From Telopea speciosissima (lineage: Eukaryota; Streptophyta; Magnoliopsida; Proteales; Proteaceae), in contig NW_025317479.1 of assembly GCF_018873765.1 (NCBI RefSeq), positions 1-64,000 of the forward strand: a DNA stretch of 64,000 nt. Direction: 5' to 3'. The position numbers and the translations under genes were made by a program. Under the pieces are notes generated by a model that searched no databases, was not told where the DNA came from, and saw only the letters and a list, made by a program, of their open reading frames with translations. Positions 9,946 through 22,092 of this stretch are shown here, piece after piece. Position 1 is the first letter of the stretch; each line of letters begins with the position of its first letter.

Positions 9946-11645
9946 TGTTTGAGTTAAAATAAAACCGCAAGCGTACGGGTCAATCGTAGCTACGAGTCGA
10001 ACACGAGGAGATATATGCCACTCTATTTAACTAACTTAAAAGTAATGCAAAATGAACCAAATTAAAGTGTTAAATTAAACTAATTAAACTAACGAAAATC
10101 AATGCATCCTAACTCATAAGCATCTAACAAAATTAAGGGATTAAATCGGCGTCCTAACACATGAGCATCTAACCTATCAAACTAAAGCGAATTGAAAGGA
10201 ATAAAAATGCAGCCACACATACTAACCACATAAAAAGAAATAAGGGAATAAAAATGCATCCATAAACCACAATCATATAAAATTAAAATAAAAGAAATAG
10301 AGGGGGAAGAAGAAGAAGATAGAGAGAGATAGAGGAGATGGAGAATGAGATTGAGAGTTTAGATAGTAAAACCTGGATGTGCTTGCATGAATGTAAATGA
10401 AAAGCTTGAATACTTGCATAAACTTACCATGGCCTCCTCTTCTAAATCTTCAAGTCTTGTCATCAACTTAAGAACTTAGACTAGAAGGCTTAAAACCTAA
10501 ACTAGAATTAAGAAATTACAACCCAATTGAAGACTTAAATTGAAATTAAAGCATAAACTAAACCTATTATAAGCATTAACTAAAAATTATAAAAGCAAAC
10601 TAGAACTTAGAAAAGCCAAAAATCACAAATTAGAAGGAGAAGAAGAGAAGAAATTTCACTAAGTGAATGAGCAAATTTTTACAAGAGAGGTAGGGGGTAT
10701 TTATAGGTGGAAGAGAGGAGAAGAGAGAAGATGGAAGTGTAGGAGAAATATTCCCTAAGAAAAGAGAATATTCTCTTCTCTTTCCTCTTTTACAATGCCT
10801 TGAATCCTAAGAAAAAAGAAAAAAATAGAAAGAAGAAGAAGAGAAGATTGTTTACATAGAGCTTCTATTTCTAGAAAAATAAACTTCCAATTTTAACAAG
10901 TGCTTCCTTTTCTTTGTAGATATCTTCTCCAAGCAATAAAATCAAAGCATCTTTGATTTTTCAACCTTCCATAGATGAGAAAATATAAATCTATCCCAAG
11001 TAGAATTTCAGAAGTGCCCTTGAGAAGTTGGAGGAGAGAGAGAGTAAGGGTGATGACTAGGATTCCTTCAAGAATAAATAAAATACCCATTCTGTCCTTC
11101 AAAAAATGTGGAGCATGGGGTGCTTATATAGGTCTCACCATTGTGTTCCTTGCGAAAAATCACACAAAATAGACCCAAATTTCATCCAATTCGGAGTTGG
11201 GGAGCCCAAGATATCTCAAGTTGAAGTTGGACTGTCCAGAGCCTTCCAAATGGAATCTTTCGGGTACAGTAAAGTAACTTCTGATAATTTCATTAAGGCC
11301 CCTAAAATCTGAACTTCAGTTTCACTTTGTCCCCATCCGACTGTCAATAATTATAAATAAACCCCTGCAGACCATTTTCACGCGTCGTTACGGAAACGGC
11401 CATAACTTCTTCGTTTCAACTCAGAATTAAGTGTCGTTTGAACCATTGCGAAGCTGACTCGATGGGCTATGCATCTATTTACACTTCTAAAAAAGCTTAA
11501 AAACATCTCCTTAGCATCATCTCCTTCATTTTCACAAGAATTCACCTAAACCCTGAAAAGCACAAGAAAGCACCGAGTAACTCTGTCCAATGTGGTAAAA
11601 TGTATAATTTATGCCCTAAAATTTCACACATAAATGTGCTCATCA
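9946..11645 (-). repeat. A 3' LTR (1700 bp)
   Basis: TGTTTGAG...TGCTCATCA. Nearly identical to 18913-20611: five versus six G near 10693-10697, and CA present near 11010 but absent near 19976. A minus-strand TATA box is at 10698-10706. Confidence 0.96.
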
Positions 11646-11660
11646 GATTCCCCCACACTT
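11646..11660 (-). other. A polypurine tract
   Basis: AAGTGTGGGGGAATC in element sense, directly abutting the 3' LTR; the expected plus-strand primer site. Just upstream in element sense is a GAGGACAAGTAACG motif, also seen in F and, in altered form, G. Confidence 0.85.
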
Positions 11661-12846
11661 GAACGTTACTTGTCCTCAAGTAAAGCAAAAACAAAAACTA
11701 ACCTAGAATGCAGAAAATCCTAACTCACTTTCGTAGGAATCACGGTTGCACTTAGCATGTACAACAAGCCTTTGAACCCCTAGGTTACCCCTAGTGGACG
11801 AGTTGAGTCTCGTGGGTGTTTGCAGTGAATATACACCCAAAATTCAATAAATCAAAAAGAATGATGTAAATTTTTCTCATGGCATAAGTAAGATAGGGCA
11901 CACAATCTCAAAGAAATACTCAACTAAAGATTAAGGAGCCAAAGGTTCCCCCACACTTGAATTTTATCACCCCACATCAATTCAAGTAACAAGCATGCAT
12001 CAAGTTCAAGGGATCTCCTCATATTTTCTGAACACTACTCATCTTCAAGTAAACCCCCCCATAGCATCGATGGAACCAAAGACTTAGGCATTGAGTATTG
12101 TTGACCATACTTTTTTTTTTTTTTTTTTTTCAGGCATTAAGGCAAAAGTTTTTTTTTCTTTCTCAACCACAAACTCTATTTCTACTCCACTACTGTTCTC
12201 TGAATGACATGGTGGAGCATACACCATACACCCAAATACTTGGTAGCTTCGCTTTTTGCATATATCCATAAGACATTGAGACATTGATGCAAGAGTTTTT
12301 TTTTTTTTTTTGAGTTTCCTTCCAAGGAATTTCGATCAAGTCACCCTGCTTCATGAGGCACAGTGCCCTGTCTAGTCCCAAGGAATTCCACTTTCTTTTC
12401 TATTCCTTATTTTTTTCTTTTTCTTTTTTTCATTCACTTCCACTTTCATGCCTTGCCTTGCCACAAACAAATTGGTCTCAACTACTAGCCAAAAGATCAA
12501 AGGGTCCATAAAACACATAGAGGAATCTAGCCATCAAATGAAATAACGCTCATATTTTTCAATTCAATCCCTCTCACCGGATACAAACCAATTACCGTCC
12601 TTGAAAAGGGATTTTTTATTATTTCGCATGCTAGGATACCTAATTCCCTCTTTCTCTCGCTTTGTAAATCGAAGAGACTTATGCACATACCTAAAAACTA
12701 TCGCCACAATCAAAATTCACAAAATTCAAATTCATAAAATTCACAATTAAAGTCCAACACACCCCCCCACACTTAATTCATGCAGTGTCCTCAATGCATG
12801 CAGAAAAGAAAGAATAAGGACAAGGGAGGGGATACATACCAGGATA
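11661..12846 (-). other. A 3' non-coding region with two further PPT-like motifs
   Basis: No ORF supported. Pyrimidine tracts resembling the PPT recur at about 11946-11961 and 12765-12778. The latter is again followed by a GTCCTCAA motif (12789-12796). Poly-T runs lie at 12111-12130 and 12298-12312. The region is shared with F (56149-57300) but not with coding sequence. Confidence 0.7.
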
Positions 12847-14040
12847 TCAGGGGTCAAGGTAAAGAGGCTCATGGAGATTCATGACCTCTTCGTCAACTGG
12901 AGTAGGCATCTCTATGTACGGCTTCAATCTTTGGCCATTGACCTTGAAAGTAGCTCCTGTACTTGGATTGAGGACTTCAACAGCCCCATGAGGATAAACT
13001 TTTTGAACAATATAGGGCCCATCCCATCTAGAACGCAGCTTACCTGAAAAGATATGCAAACGAGAATTGTACAACAAAACATTCTGGCCTACCTCAAAAG
13101 ATTTTCTCAAAATGTGCCTATCATGGAAAGCCTTGGTTTTTTCCTTGTAAATTCGGGCATTCTCATATGCCTCATTCCTAAGCTCTTCCAACTCAGATAG
13201 TTGGAGTTTCCTATGGGCACCTGCAGTGTGTAGGTCAAAGTTAAGCTTTTTGATAGCCCAAAAGGCCTTGTGCTCAATCTCTACAGGTAAGTGACATGCC
13301 TTTCCATACACCAGACGGTACGGAGATTGACCAAGATCGGTCTTGAAGGCTGTCCTATGGGCCCACAATGCATCTACCAATTGGTTAGACCAATCCTTGC
13401 GGTTCGGGTTGATGGTTTTCTCAAGAATTTGCTTGATCTGCCTATTTGAAACCTCAACCTGGCCACTGGTCTGGGGATGGTAGGGTGTGGCCAACTTATG
13501 GAAGACACCATATTTTTTCATGAGGGCCTCAAAAGGCCGATTACAAAAATGCTTGCCCCGATCACTAATGAGAGCCCGGGGAGTACCAAAACGGGAGAAG
13601 ATGTTCTCCTTCAGAAATTTCACAACCACCTTGTGGTCATTGGTCTTACAAGCAACTGCCTCAATCCATTTGGACACATAGTCCACAGCAAGTAATATGT
13701 ACAAGTTACCAAAAGAGTTAGGCAAAGGCCCCATGAAATCAATACCCCATACATCAAATACCTCAACCACCAGAATTGGGTTGAGGGGCATCATATTTCT
13801 CTTAGTAAGACGCCCTAAGGATTGGCATGAAGAACATGCCCTGCAATAAGTAAAAGCGTCTTTAAACAGACTAGGCCAATAAAATCCACACTGTAAAACT
13901 TTGGCCGCAGTCTTATTAGGCCCAAAATGGCCTCCACAAGCCTGATCATGGCAAAAAGATAAGACAGATTGTTGCTCATGATCAGGGACACATCTCCGGA
14001 TTACTTGATCCAGGCAGGTCTTAAAAAGATAAGGATCATC
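12847..14040 (-). CDS. A integrase
   Basis: Inserts element cDNA into the genome. From about 14040 the frame encodes the HHCC zinc-binding region ([11 protein letters not shown], then CRACSSCQ). From Met at 13794 follows the core with Asp19 (GIDFMG), Asp78 (ISDRGKHF) and Glu114 (GQVEVSNR); Asp78 and Glu114 are separated by 35 residues, so the D,D35E triad is intact. The C-terminal part ([21 protein letters not shown]) is the usual DNA-binding region; there is no chromodomain. It should be the C-terminal part of the polyprotein. A one-base shortage in a T run near 14045 separates it from the RNase H frame. Confidence 0.9.
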   Translation of the reverse strand, partial: DDPYLFKTCLDQVIRRCVPDHEQQSVLSFCHDQACGGHFGPNKTAAKVLQCGFYWPSLFKDAFTYCRACSSCQSLGRLTKRNMMPLNPILVVEVFDVWGIDFMGPLPNSFGNLYILLAVDYVSKWIEAVACKTNDHKVVVKFLKENIFSRFGTPRALISDRGKHFCNRPFEALMKKYGVFHKLATPYHPQTSGQVEVSNRQIKQILEKTINPNRKDWSNQLVDALWAHRTAFKTDLGQSPYRLVYGKACHLPVEIEHKAFWAIKKLNFDLHTAGAHRKLQLSELEELRNEAYENARIYKEKTKAFHDRHILRKSFEVGQNVLLYNSRLHIFSGKLRSRWDGPYIVQKVYPHGAVEVLNPSTGATFKVNGQRLKPYIEMPTPVDEEVMNLHEPLYLDP

Positions 14041-14052
14041 CCAAAAAAATAC

Positions 14053-15867
14053 TTAACTTGTGAAAAGAAAGCGATTCTTATCTTGGGTGGACCAATGTGC
14101 AGGTGTCACACCGTAACGGATAATTAACAATGTCGCAAACCAAGGTTCACTAGACACTCGCCATCGGATACTCATCAGGAAAATTCTCGTTGTTGGAGAA
14201 TCAACGATCAAGGAATTAGACAGGATAGATGGTCGCACCAAATTTTCACACCCTTTCTTATCCCTAATTTCAAGATCAAATTCTTGTAACAAAAGGACCC
14301 ACCTAATGAGGCGAGCCTTAGCATCTTTCTTCTGCACAAGATATTTGATAGCTGCATGGTCAGTATAAACAATCACATGTGATCCAACCAAGTAGGGCCT
14401 AAACTTCTCTAAAGCAAACACAACAGCTAAAAATTCTTTCTCAGTGGTGGTATAATTAAGTTGTGCATCATTAAGAGTCCTACTTGCATAATAAATCACA
14501 TGGGGCAATTTATTGATTCTTTGCCCAAGAACAGCCCCTATAGCAAAATCAGAGGCATCACACATAAGTTCAAATGAAACTGTCCAAATTGGAGCTTGAA
14601 TAATGGGGGCTGAAGTCAACGCTCTTTTCAATTGCTCAGAACTATCATGACACTCAGAAGAGAAATCAAATGGGCAGTCCTTTGCCAAAAGAGAGGTGAG
14701 AGGTCTAGCTATCTGGCTAAAGTCCTTGATGAACCTTCTATAAAAACCTGCATGGCCAAGAAAAGATCGAATGTCCTTCACACTCTTGGGTGGTGGTAAA
14801 TTGGCTATAAGGTCTACCTTAGATCTATCAACCTTGATCCCTTCTTTGGACACAATGTGACCAAGAACTATACCTTGCTTTACCATGAAGTGACACTTCT
14901 CCCAATTCAGGACCAAGTTCTTTTCTATGCATCTTTTAAGAACCAAAGAGAGATGATGCAAACAATTAGAAAAAGTAGAGCCGTGAATAGAAAAATCATC
15001 CATAAACACCTCTAGGAAGTGCTCTACCATATCAGAAAAGATACTCATCATGCACCTTTGGAATGTAGCAGGGGCATTGCAAAGCCCAAAAGGCATACGC
15101 CGGTAAGCAAAGGTTCCATAAGGGCATGTGAAAGTGGTCTTGTGTTGGTCCTCTAGAGCAATATGAATTTGGTTATAGCCTGCATAACCATCAAGAAAAC
15201 AATAATATTCATGGCCAGCTAGTCTCTCTAACATCTGATCAATAAAAGGTAAGGGAAAGTGGTCCTTCCAAGTTGCCGCATTCAATTTCCTATAGTCAAT
15301 GCACACTCTCCATCCTGTTTGGATACGGGTTGGAATCAATTCATTATTAGCATTCTCAACTACAGTGACTCCTCCTTTCTTAGGCACAACCTGCACAGGA
15401 CTCACCCATTGGCTATCAGAAATAGGATAAATGATGCCATGATCCAAGCATTTTAGGATCTCTTTCTTGATTGCCTCTTTCATCACAGGATTAGCCCTCC
15501 TTTGGGGTTCCCTAGAAGGTGTGGAACTCTCCATCAGATGTATATGATGTTGAACAATGGAGGGGCTAATACCTTTGATGTCAGACATGGTCCAACCTAT
15601 GGCTTTCTTATTATCCTTTAGAAGCTTAATCAACTCTTCTTCCTGAATAGAAGTCAAATCAGAAGCAATAATAACAGGAAGAGTATGATCATGTCCTAAG
15701 AAGACATACTTGAGGTTGGAGGGCAATGCCTTCAACTCTAATGTGGGGGGCTCAATAATAGAGGATTTGGGAATGGAAGTGGATGGGGGTCCAAGGGGCT
15801 CCAAAGGTGGTTGGATGCTCCAGACCTCAGATAAGGGAGTATCATCAACACCCTCCAATTCTTGCAT
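14053..15867 (-). CDS. A reverse transcriptase and RNase H
   Basis: An open frame of 604 residues. RT motifs: VCIDYRKLN (about 188-196), [15 protein letters not shown] (255-269) and the catalytic FMDDFS (288-293). RNase H follows with Asp in CDAS (436-439), Glu in TEKE (475-478) and Asp in YTDH (501-504); all three are kept. After residue 542 the frame changes: small indels between 14120 and 14285 turn the end of RNase H and the tether to integrase into unrelated residues, ending at 14053. The N-terminal 100 residues are the protease-RT linker. Met at 15867 is only the first ATG after a frameshift, not a true translation start. Confidence 0.92.
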   Translation of the reverse strand: MQELEGVDDTPLSEVWSIQPPLEPLGPPSTSIPKSSIIEPPTLELKALPSNLKYVFLGHDHTLPVIIASDLTSIQEEELIKLLKDNKKAIGWTMSDIKGISPSIVQHHIHLMESSTPSREPQRRANPVMKEAIKKEILKCLDHGIIYPISDSQWVSPVQVVPKKGGVTVVENANNELIPTRIQTGWRVCIDYRKLNAATWKDHFPLPFIDQMLERLAGHEYYCFLDGYAGYNQIHIALEDQHKTTFTCPYGTFAYRRMPFGLCNAPATFQRCMMSIFSDMVEHFLEVFMDDFSIHGSTFSNCLHHLSLVLKRCIEKNLVLNWEKCHFMVKQGIVLGHIVSKEGIKVDRSKVDLIANLPPPKSVKDIRSFLGHAGFYRRFIKDFSQIARPLTSLLAKDCPFDFSSECHDSSEQLKRALTSAPIIQAPIWTVSFELMCDASDFAIGAVLGQRINKLPHVIYYASRTLNDAQLNYTTTEKEFLAVVFALEKFRPYLVGSHVIVYTDHAAIKYLVQKKDAKARLIRWVLLLQEFDLEIRDKKGCENLVRPSILSNSLIVDSPTTRIFLMSIRWRVSSEPWFATLLIIRYGVTPAHWSTQDKNRFLFTS

Positions 15868-16730
15868 ACATTCTTGAAATTCGAATCAAAATCAATCTCA
15901 AAGAACGTATCAATATCATCGGGAAATCCTTGAAGCATATGCACCTCTTCATCCATGTTAGGCTGCTTGCCCAACCTAAACACATTGAAGTCAACAGAAG
16001 TATTGCCAAAAGATAATTTCATGAGACCATTCCTGCAATTGATTAAAGCATTACTGGTAGCTAGGAATGGTCTACCCAATATGATTGGGATTTGGTCCTT
16101 GAAGTTGGCAGTGGGTTGGGTATCTAAAAGAATAAAATCTACAGGAAAAATAAATTCCCCAACCTTCAACAGGACATCCTCAATCATTCCTTTAGGAACT
16201 TTAATCGACCGATCTGCAAGTTGAAGAGTAATTTTGGTCGGTTTCAGTTCTCCCAATCCCAGTTGTTGGTAGACATGAAAGGGTAAGAGGTTCACACTTG
16301 CACCAAGGTCCAATAAGGCATGATCAATAGTAGTATGGCCTATAGTGCAAGAGATGGTGGGGCTTCCCGGATCCTTATGCTTGGCTGCTACAGGCTGTGA
16401 GATTAGAGAACTAATGTTAGCAGCCAAGAATGCCTTTTTGGGCACACTGGTGGTCCGCTTTTGAGTGCATAAGTCTTTGAGGACTTTAGCATAAGCGGGG
16501 ATCTGGGCAATAGCATCCAACAAGGGGATATTCACCTGAACCTGTTTGAACACATCCAATATCTTCTCCACAGAAGGAGACTTCTTGCTAACCAACCTAT
16601 TTGGGAAAGGGGGTGGGGTATAAATTCTTTCGGGGTTGGTCTTTTTAACTTCCTCAACAGAATCCTCTTTGGTTTCCTCAACCAAATCATCACGGTATAT
16701 CTTTAGGTTCATCGAGCGAACCTGAAGCAA
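15738..16730 (-). CDS. A aspartic protease region
   Basis: Cuts the Gag-Pol polyprotein. The frame contains the active-site segment [12 protein letters not shown] (D-L-G-A-S, the Athila-type variant), [15 protein letters not shown] and the flap/terminal motif [15 protein letters not shown]. Near 15885 the frame shifts relative to H by one base (H has gaaatcccg, A gaaattcg), so the last 50 residues overlap the RT ORF in the wrong frame. Upstream, small indels between 16690 and 16850 separate it from gag. Confidence 0.85.
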   Translation of the reverse strand: MLQVRSMNLKIYRDDLVEETKEDSVEEVKKTNPERIYTPPPFPNRLVSKKSPSVEKILDVFKQVQVNIPLLDAIAQIPAYAKVLKDLCTQKRTTSVPKKAFLAANISSLISQPVAAKHKDPGSPTISCTIGHTTIDHALLDLGASVNLLPFHVYQQLGLGELKPTKITLQLADRSIKVPKGMIEDVLLKVGEFIFPVDFILLDTQPTANFKDQIPIILGRPFLATSNALINCRNGLMKLSFGNTSVDFNVFRLGKQPNMDEEVHMLQGFPDDIDTFFEIDFDSNFKNVCKNWRVLMILPYLRSGASNHLWSPLDPHPLPFPNPLLLSPPH

Positions 16731-16843
16731 TGAGGCACTTCAATGGCCTCTTGAGAAGGGGAGAGTCAACGAGTATGAGATGATAAAGGCGAGGTGCACT
16801 AGCTGTTGATACTCACGGCCACTCCTTAAAGCATAAACAACAT

Positions 16844-18237
16844 TTAATCGGAGGGCCCTTGGTGCTGTTGGCCTTGTGCAACATTGGTTGGAGGAGCTTG
16901 GGTACCTTCTTGAATATGAACCTGATGCCTAGGATTTGGCTCAGGCTGGCTAGGTAACTTCCCTGTTTCCCTCTCATGCAGGATTGTGACAAGCTGGTTG
17001 AGTTGTTTTTCCATGTTATTGTGGCTTGTCATGAGAAGAGCTATCTTGTTGTCCATCTCATTCGAGTCTTGTTGCCTCTCCTATATTGGTAAACCACAGG
17101 GGTTCTTGATAAGGTGCAAGGAGAGGAGGCCTAGCGAGAATTAATAGAAGGTCTGGATGAGGACGAGGGGGAAAGGGGTTAGGAGACATACCTTGGCTTT
17201 GTGGTGCATAGTTGGTCCTTTGGGCACCAACCTGGCCTTGATGGTTAAAGTTGGATGGGCCTGCTTGGTTCCCTTGATTCCATGAGAAATTGGGGTGATT
17301 TCTCCATCCTGGATTGTAAGTATTGCTATATGGGTTATTTTGGTAGAGAGCACTTACATTCTCAGTGTTGGAATTGCCCACCAAGGTGTTGGGGCATTCC
17401 TCAGAAAGGTGTCCAGGGGTTTGGCACCAACTGCATACCGATACATGGTTGACTTGGTTGACCGGATTAACTGGTATAGACTCTTTAAGAACTATGGACT
17501 CTAACCGTTTTATGAGGCTATCAAGTTTGGCCTCCTTGGCTGGCATACCCTCAATGAGATACCCCTTAGTGGTCCTTTCAGCCTCTTGGGAAGATTCCCA
17601 TTCCCTAGTCTTATCAGCCAAGTTGGTTAAGAATGTCCATGCATCATTCTCCTCAGAAAAAGAAGTAAAGCCTGTTGGACACATAGACTCTACAAGTTGC
17701 TTGGTCTGATAATCAATACCCTCATAAATAATTTGGCATAGCTGCCATAAGTCAAAACCATGGTGAGGGCATTCTAAGAGGAGGTCCTTGAATCTTTCCA
17801 TGAATTTAGAAAAAGACTCATGTGGTTTCTGCCTGAACTGGAGGATGTCACTTTTAAGCTTATTGGTCTTGTGAAGAGGGAAGAATTTTCTCAAAAAGAC
17901 AATGGTGAACTCATCCCATGTATTAATGGAGTTTGTTGGCAGTCCATAGAGCCACTTCTTGGCCTGGTCTTTCGGGGCAAAGGGTATAAACCTAAGCCTA
18001 ACTGCATCATCGGTCAAATTACGGACCTTAATTAGAACACAGACCTCCTCAAATTCCCTAAGGAAGAGATATGCATCCTCATTAGCCATCCCATGGAAAT
18101 GGGGTAGCATCTTGATGAAGTTGGTCTTGAGTTCATAGTTATTCCCTGTAACAACAAAGTGAGACTAATGCATGAGGGTGTGCAGCCCTGGTGGGGTAAA
18201 ACCTATCCTTAAGAGTCTTGGGTTGTTGGTCACCCAT
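16844..18237 (-). CDS. A Gag (capsid and zinc knuckle), frame-disrupted
   Basis: Structural protein of the virus-like particle. The ATG at 18235-18237 (M-G-D-Q-Q) aligns with H. A frameshift near 18155-18175 moves the reading to the long frame 18110-17058 (350 residues): capsid segment from MLPHFHGMANEDAYLF through DQAKKWLYGLPTNSI and the CCHC knuckle CSWCQTPGHLSEECP. A second shift near 17060-17150 leads to the C-terminal segment 17056-16844 (HNNMEKQLNQL). Compared with H the differences are single or double base changes, often at CAG or CTG. Confidence 0.85.
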
Positions 18238-18888
18238 GGTCAAAGGTGGTAGAGAAGGTGGTCTTCTAATAAGACGATTACTTGAATCACGAGTCCACAC
18301 CTTAGCCACCTAAATAGATATGAGGTCTCCTTTAGAAAAATTAAAGAAAAATAAAACACTTAAAAAAAAAAAAAAAAAAAAAAAACTAGAAACAAGAGGG
18401 ACCCCAAGGTAGATAGTGCATCTCTATCCCTCAAAAATCGAAACAATGGTTCAAAAGCTGTAAGGATGCCATATAGGTTGTGACAAGGGAACCCGTATAG
18501 TCTTCTATAGCCACCTACGTGCGACTCCAATATGGATTCTAATGTAGAATGGAGGTCTACTATACGTTTATGTTTCCAACACTCTCACTATGTCGCTTTC
18601 CTGTTATCAAGAGTGGTCACCTCCAAAGATAAGTCACATGTCAATCCACCCAACCAAGTCAAGATGTAGCGTCATAGGTAACTTAATCCTATGAGGGACA
18701 CCAAAAGATGGAGGGTTGAAGCATATGAAGGACTTTAGATTGGGCGCACACTATTTGAAACAGAAGAGAAACAAGAAGAGGTTTTCAAAAACTGATTTTT
18801 TTTTTTTTTCAAAAAAAAAGAAGAGAAAATAATAAACTAAAACACTTCGAACTACTAAAAAATCAGATAAATAAAATGGACAATAATC
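18238..18888 (-). other. A 5' leader
   Basis: Non-coding leader between PBS and gag, with a poly-A run of more than 20 bases at about 18361-18384 and a T run near 18797-18810. No ORF supported. Confidence 0.7.
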
Positions 18889-18906
18889 TCCCCGGCAACG
18901 GCGCCA
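18889..18906 (-). other. A primer-binding site (tRNA-Asp)
   Basis: The plus strand reads tccccggcaacggcgcca, the 3' end of plant tRNA-Asp including CCA; six bases separate it from the LTR. Confidence 0.93.
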
Positions 18907-18912
18907 AAAACT

Positions 18913-20611
18913 TGTTTGAGTTAAAATAAAACCGCAAGCGTACGGGTCAATCGTAGCTACGAGTCGAACACGAGGAGATATATGCCACTCTATTTAACTA
19001 ACTTAAAAGTAATGCAAAATGAACCAAATTAAAGTGTTAAATTAAACTAATTAAACTAACGAAAATCAATGCATCCTAACTCATAAGCATCTAACAAAAT
19101 TAAGGGATTAAATCGGCGTCCTAACACATGAGCATCTAACCTATCAAACTAAAGCGAATTGAAAGGAATAAAAATGCAGCCACACATACTAACCACATAA
19201 AAAGAAATAAGGGAATAAAAATGCATCCATAAACCACAATCATATAAAATTAAAATAAAAGAAATAGAGGGGGAAGAAGAAGAAGATAGAGAGAGATAGA
19301 GGAGATGGAGAATGAGATTGAGAGTTTAGATAGTAAAACCTGGATGTGCTTGCATGAATGTAAATGAAAAGCTTGAATACTTGCATAAACTTACCATGGC
19401 CTCCTCTTCTAAATCTTCAAGTCTTGTCATCAACTTAAGAACTTAGACTAGAAGGCTTAAAACCTAAACTAGAATTAAGAAATTACAACCCAATTGAAGA
19501 CTTAAATTGAAATTAAAGCATAAACTAAACCTATTATAAGCATTAACTAAAAATTATAAAAGCAAACTAGAACTTAGAAAAGCCAAAAATCACAAATTAG
19601 AAGGAGAAGAAGAGAAGAAATTTCACTAAGTGAATGAGCAAATTTTTACAAGAGAGGTAGGGGGGTATTTATAGGTGGAAGAGAGGAGAAGAGAGAAGAT
19701 GGAAGTGTAGGAGAAATATTCCCTAAGAAAAGAGAATATTCTCTTCTCTTTCCTCTTTTACAATGCCTTGAATCCTAAGAAAAAAGAAAAAAATAGAAAG
19801 AAGAAGAAGAGAAGATTGTTTACATAGAGCTTCTATTTCTAGAAAAATAAACTTCCAATTTTAACAAGTGCTTCCTTTTCTTTGTAGATATCTTCTCCAA
19901 GCAATAAAATCAAAGCATCTTTGATTTTTCAACCTTCCATAGATGAGAAAATATAAATCTATCCCAAGTAGAATTTGAAGTGCCCTTGAGAAGTTGGAGG
20001 AGAGAGAGAGTAAGGGTGATGACTAGGATTCCTTCAAGAATAAATAAAATACCCATTCTGTCCTTCAAAAAATGTGGAGCATGGGGTGCTTATATAGGTC
20101 TCACCATTGTGTTCCTTGCGAAAAATCACACAAAATAGACCCAAATTTCATCCAATTCGGAGTTGGGGAGCCCAAGATATCTCAAGTTGAAGTTGGACTG
20201 TCCAGAGCCTTCCAAATGGAATCTTTCGGGTACAGTAAAGTAACTTCTGATAATTTCATTAAGGCCCCTAAAATCTGAACTTCAGTTTCACTTTGTCCCC
20301 ATCCGACTGTCAATAATTATAAATAAACCCCTGCAGACCATTTTCACGCGTCGTTACGGAAACGGCCATAACTTCTTCGTTTCAACTCAGAATTAAGTGT
20401 CGTTTGAACCATTGCGAAGCTGACTCGATGGGCTATGCATCTATTTACACTTCTAAAAAAGCTTAAAAACATCTCCTTAGCATCATCTCCTTCATTTTCA
20501 CAAGAATTCACCTAAACCCTGAAAAGCACAAGAAAGCACCGAGTAACTCTGTCCAATGTGGTAAAATGTATAATTTATGCCCTAAAATTTCACACATAAA
20601 TGTGCTCATCA
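18913..20611 (-). repeat. A 5' LTR (1699 bp)
   Basis: Twin of 9946-11645. The minus-strand TATA box CTATAAATA is at 19666-19674 and would drive the element's transcript toward lower coordinates. Confidence 0.96.
19666..19674 (-). promoter_or_regulatory. A 5' LTR TATA box
   Basis: CTATAAATA on the minus strand at the LTR position conserved in H (4542-4550) and F (60200-60208). Confidence 0.65.
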
Positions 20612-20616
20612 CGAGA
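20612..20616. other. Target-site duplication of element A (right copy)
   Basis: cgaga, identical to 9941-9945. It also begins the middle piece of the element I protease (20612-20682). Confidence 0.95.
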
Positions 20617-21028
20617 CTCCACTCTTTTCAGCATCTTGGGTTTTAGGAGCATCTTTTCAAATGCATCATAATATAGGATGTCTGTCAAACCCTGCTCCTG
20701 ACTGGCTGGAATTTGATTGAAGGATAGAAACCCCTGACTAGGGAACCAAGAACACTGTGGAGTATCACTCCAGCGATTTGGATTGATGAAGAAACCCTAT
20801 GTGGATCATCCTACATGCCTGTCAGTAGATGGATCACTGACCCTTGTAGCTACACAGCTCACAGCATTATGTATGGCCTGTACTCTAGGTAATCTCTCTC
20901 CTCTCCATAACTGTGGGACCCACCCCTGGAAAAGTGTGTAAAAAACTCTAATTGGCATGTGGGGACAATGCCCTAACCATGGGTCAAACCCCTGTGCAAG
21001 CCCCACTAAGATTCAGCCTTGCTGAAAT

Positions 21029-21082
21029 CTCTGGGCAATGCACTGGGCGATGCAGACAAGGCCCAGAGACATCACCCAGAGT
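21029..21082 (+). repeat. CTGGGCGATG hairpin motif, solo LTR copy 1
   Basis: CTGGGCAATG/CTGGGCGATG arms followed by GGCCCAGAGACATCACCCAG; self-complementary. Same motif as in both B LTRs and in the leader of the B antisense gene. Confidence 0.65.
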
Positions 21083-22039
21083 GCAAAATAGCATATTAAA
21101 TTGATTTTAAATTATGGGGACCACTCATATTGGACATGGGCACCCTCCATAGGTAGAGGGGAATCTGAGGGACCACCTCATACCCTTGATTCACTGTGAA
21201 CCCCACTAGTATGCCCAAAATCATTGAGAAATAGTCTAAAAACTCATTTTGAAATAGGGCCTTAGCAGCCAAATAGACCCTAGTATGGGCTGGGCCTATA
21301 TATACCAGTGCCATGGGTTCATTTAAACCCCTTGGCTACTATTCAAATCGTGGGGAAGGGAGAAGGAAGAAAAGAGAGGAAAAGAGAGGGAGAAGAAGAA
21401 GAAAGGGAAGAAGGAAGGAAGGGAGGAGTAGCTCACACATCTGAGCTCAGATTTCGTGGCACCCAAGCTCAGCTCAGGCATATAATCACTGCCCCTACTT
21501 GCTGCTCCCCTTGAATGCCTATGTTTTGGGTGATTTTCTACTCTCTGGCAGCCCAGAACAGCTGGGAACTACCTAGAATTGCTCTAGATCTACCATGTAA
21601 GTATAAAGCATGGAAGATCTGAGAATTTTAAGTAAAAATACAGATCTATTATGCTGGTCTTGGAGCCAAAATATGGCTATGCATGGCTGCACGGCCAGAT
21701 GCACTATTATTTGGGTATTTAAAGTCTTGGATGCAAGCCTTGGCTGCATGGGACCTATCCCTAGGTGGTAACAGCCCTAGATTATCATTTGATATGTAAA
21801 TACAGCTTTGCATGTGACTGAAACCAAGTTCTGAGGCTGGGAAAATTTGTGGGTTACTATTCATTGGGCTGTCTAGACAACCTTTGGCAGCCAAGTGGTG
21901 GGCCCAGTGGAGAATCCACATGGACCAAAATGAAGATCACCCCTGGGGTCACCTAACACCCTAACATGCATGGGGAGAAGATTTGGTCACTGCCCATAAC
22001 CAGCAGCCTTGGAAACTCAGCCAAATCTCGGTTTGAAGA

Positions 22040-22092
22040 CTCTGGGCGATGCACTGGGCGATGCACCCAACGCCCAAAGCCATCGCCCAATG
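22040..22092 (+). repeat. CTGGGCGATG hairpin motif, solo LTR copy 2
   Basis: Two direct CTGGGCGATGCA units followed by the inverse arm CATCGCCCA. Confidence 0.65.

Larger units (their letters stand above)
9946..20611 (-). mobile_element. Element A: complete, very young Athila-like retrotransposon
   Basis: A 10.67-kb minus-strand element with two LTRs (9946-11645, 18913-20611), PPT, PBS and all Gag-Pol domains, flanked by a perfect 5-bp TSD (cgaga). The two LTRs, compared by eye, differ only in one base of a G run and two missing bases. DLGAS protease, FMDDFS RT motif and tRNA-Asp PBS indicate the Athila side of the Tat/Athila group. There is no env-like ORF between integrase and the 3' LTR. 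Several small indels break the reading frame and may be sequencing errors. Confidence 0.95.

Noticed and set aside
11661..12846. Possible env-like ORF between integrase and 3' LTR of A
   Set aside because: Athila elements often have one, but the only frames here are short and made of poly-T translations.
13477..13695. Plus-strand ORFs opposite the A integrase
   Set aside because: Shadows of the well-supported D,D35E integrase on the minus strand.
17255..18035. Plus-strand ORFs of 65-114 residues opposite the gag of A (and the same set at 2113-2919 opposite H gag)
   Set aside because: They are frame shadows of minus-strand gag, present in both copies because the nucleotide sequence is shared; no splice or coding signals.
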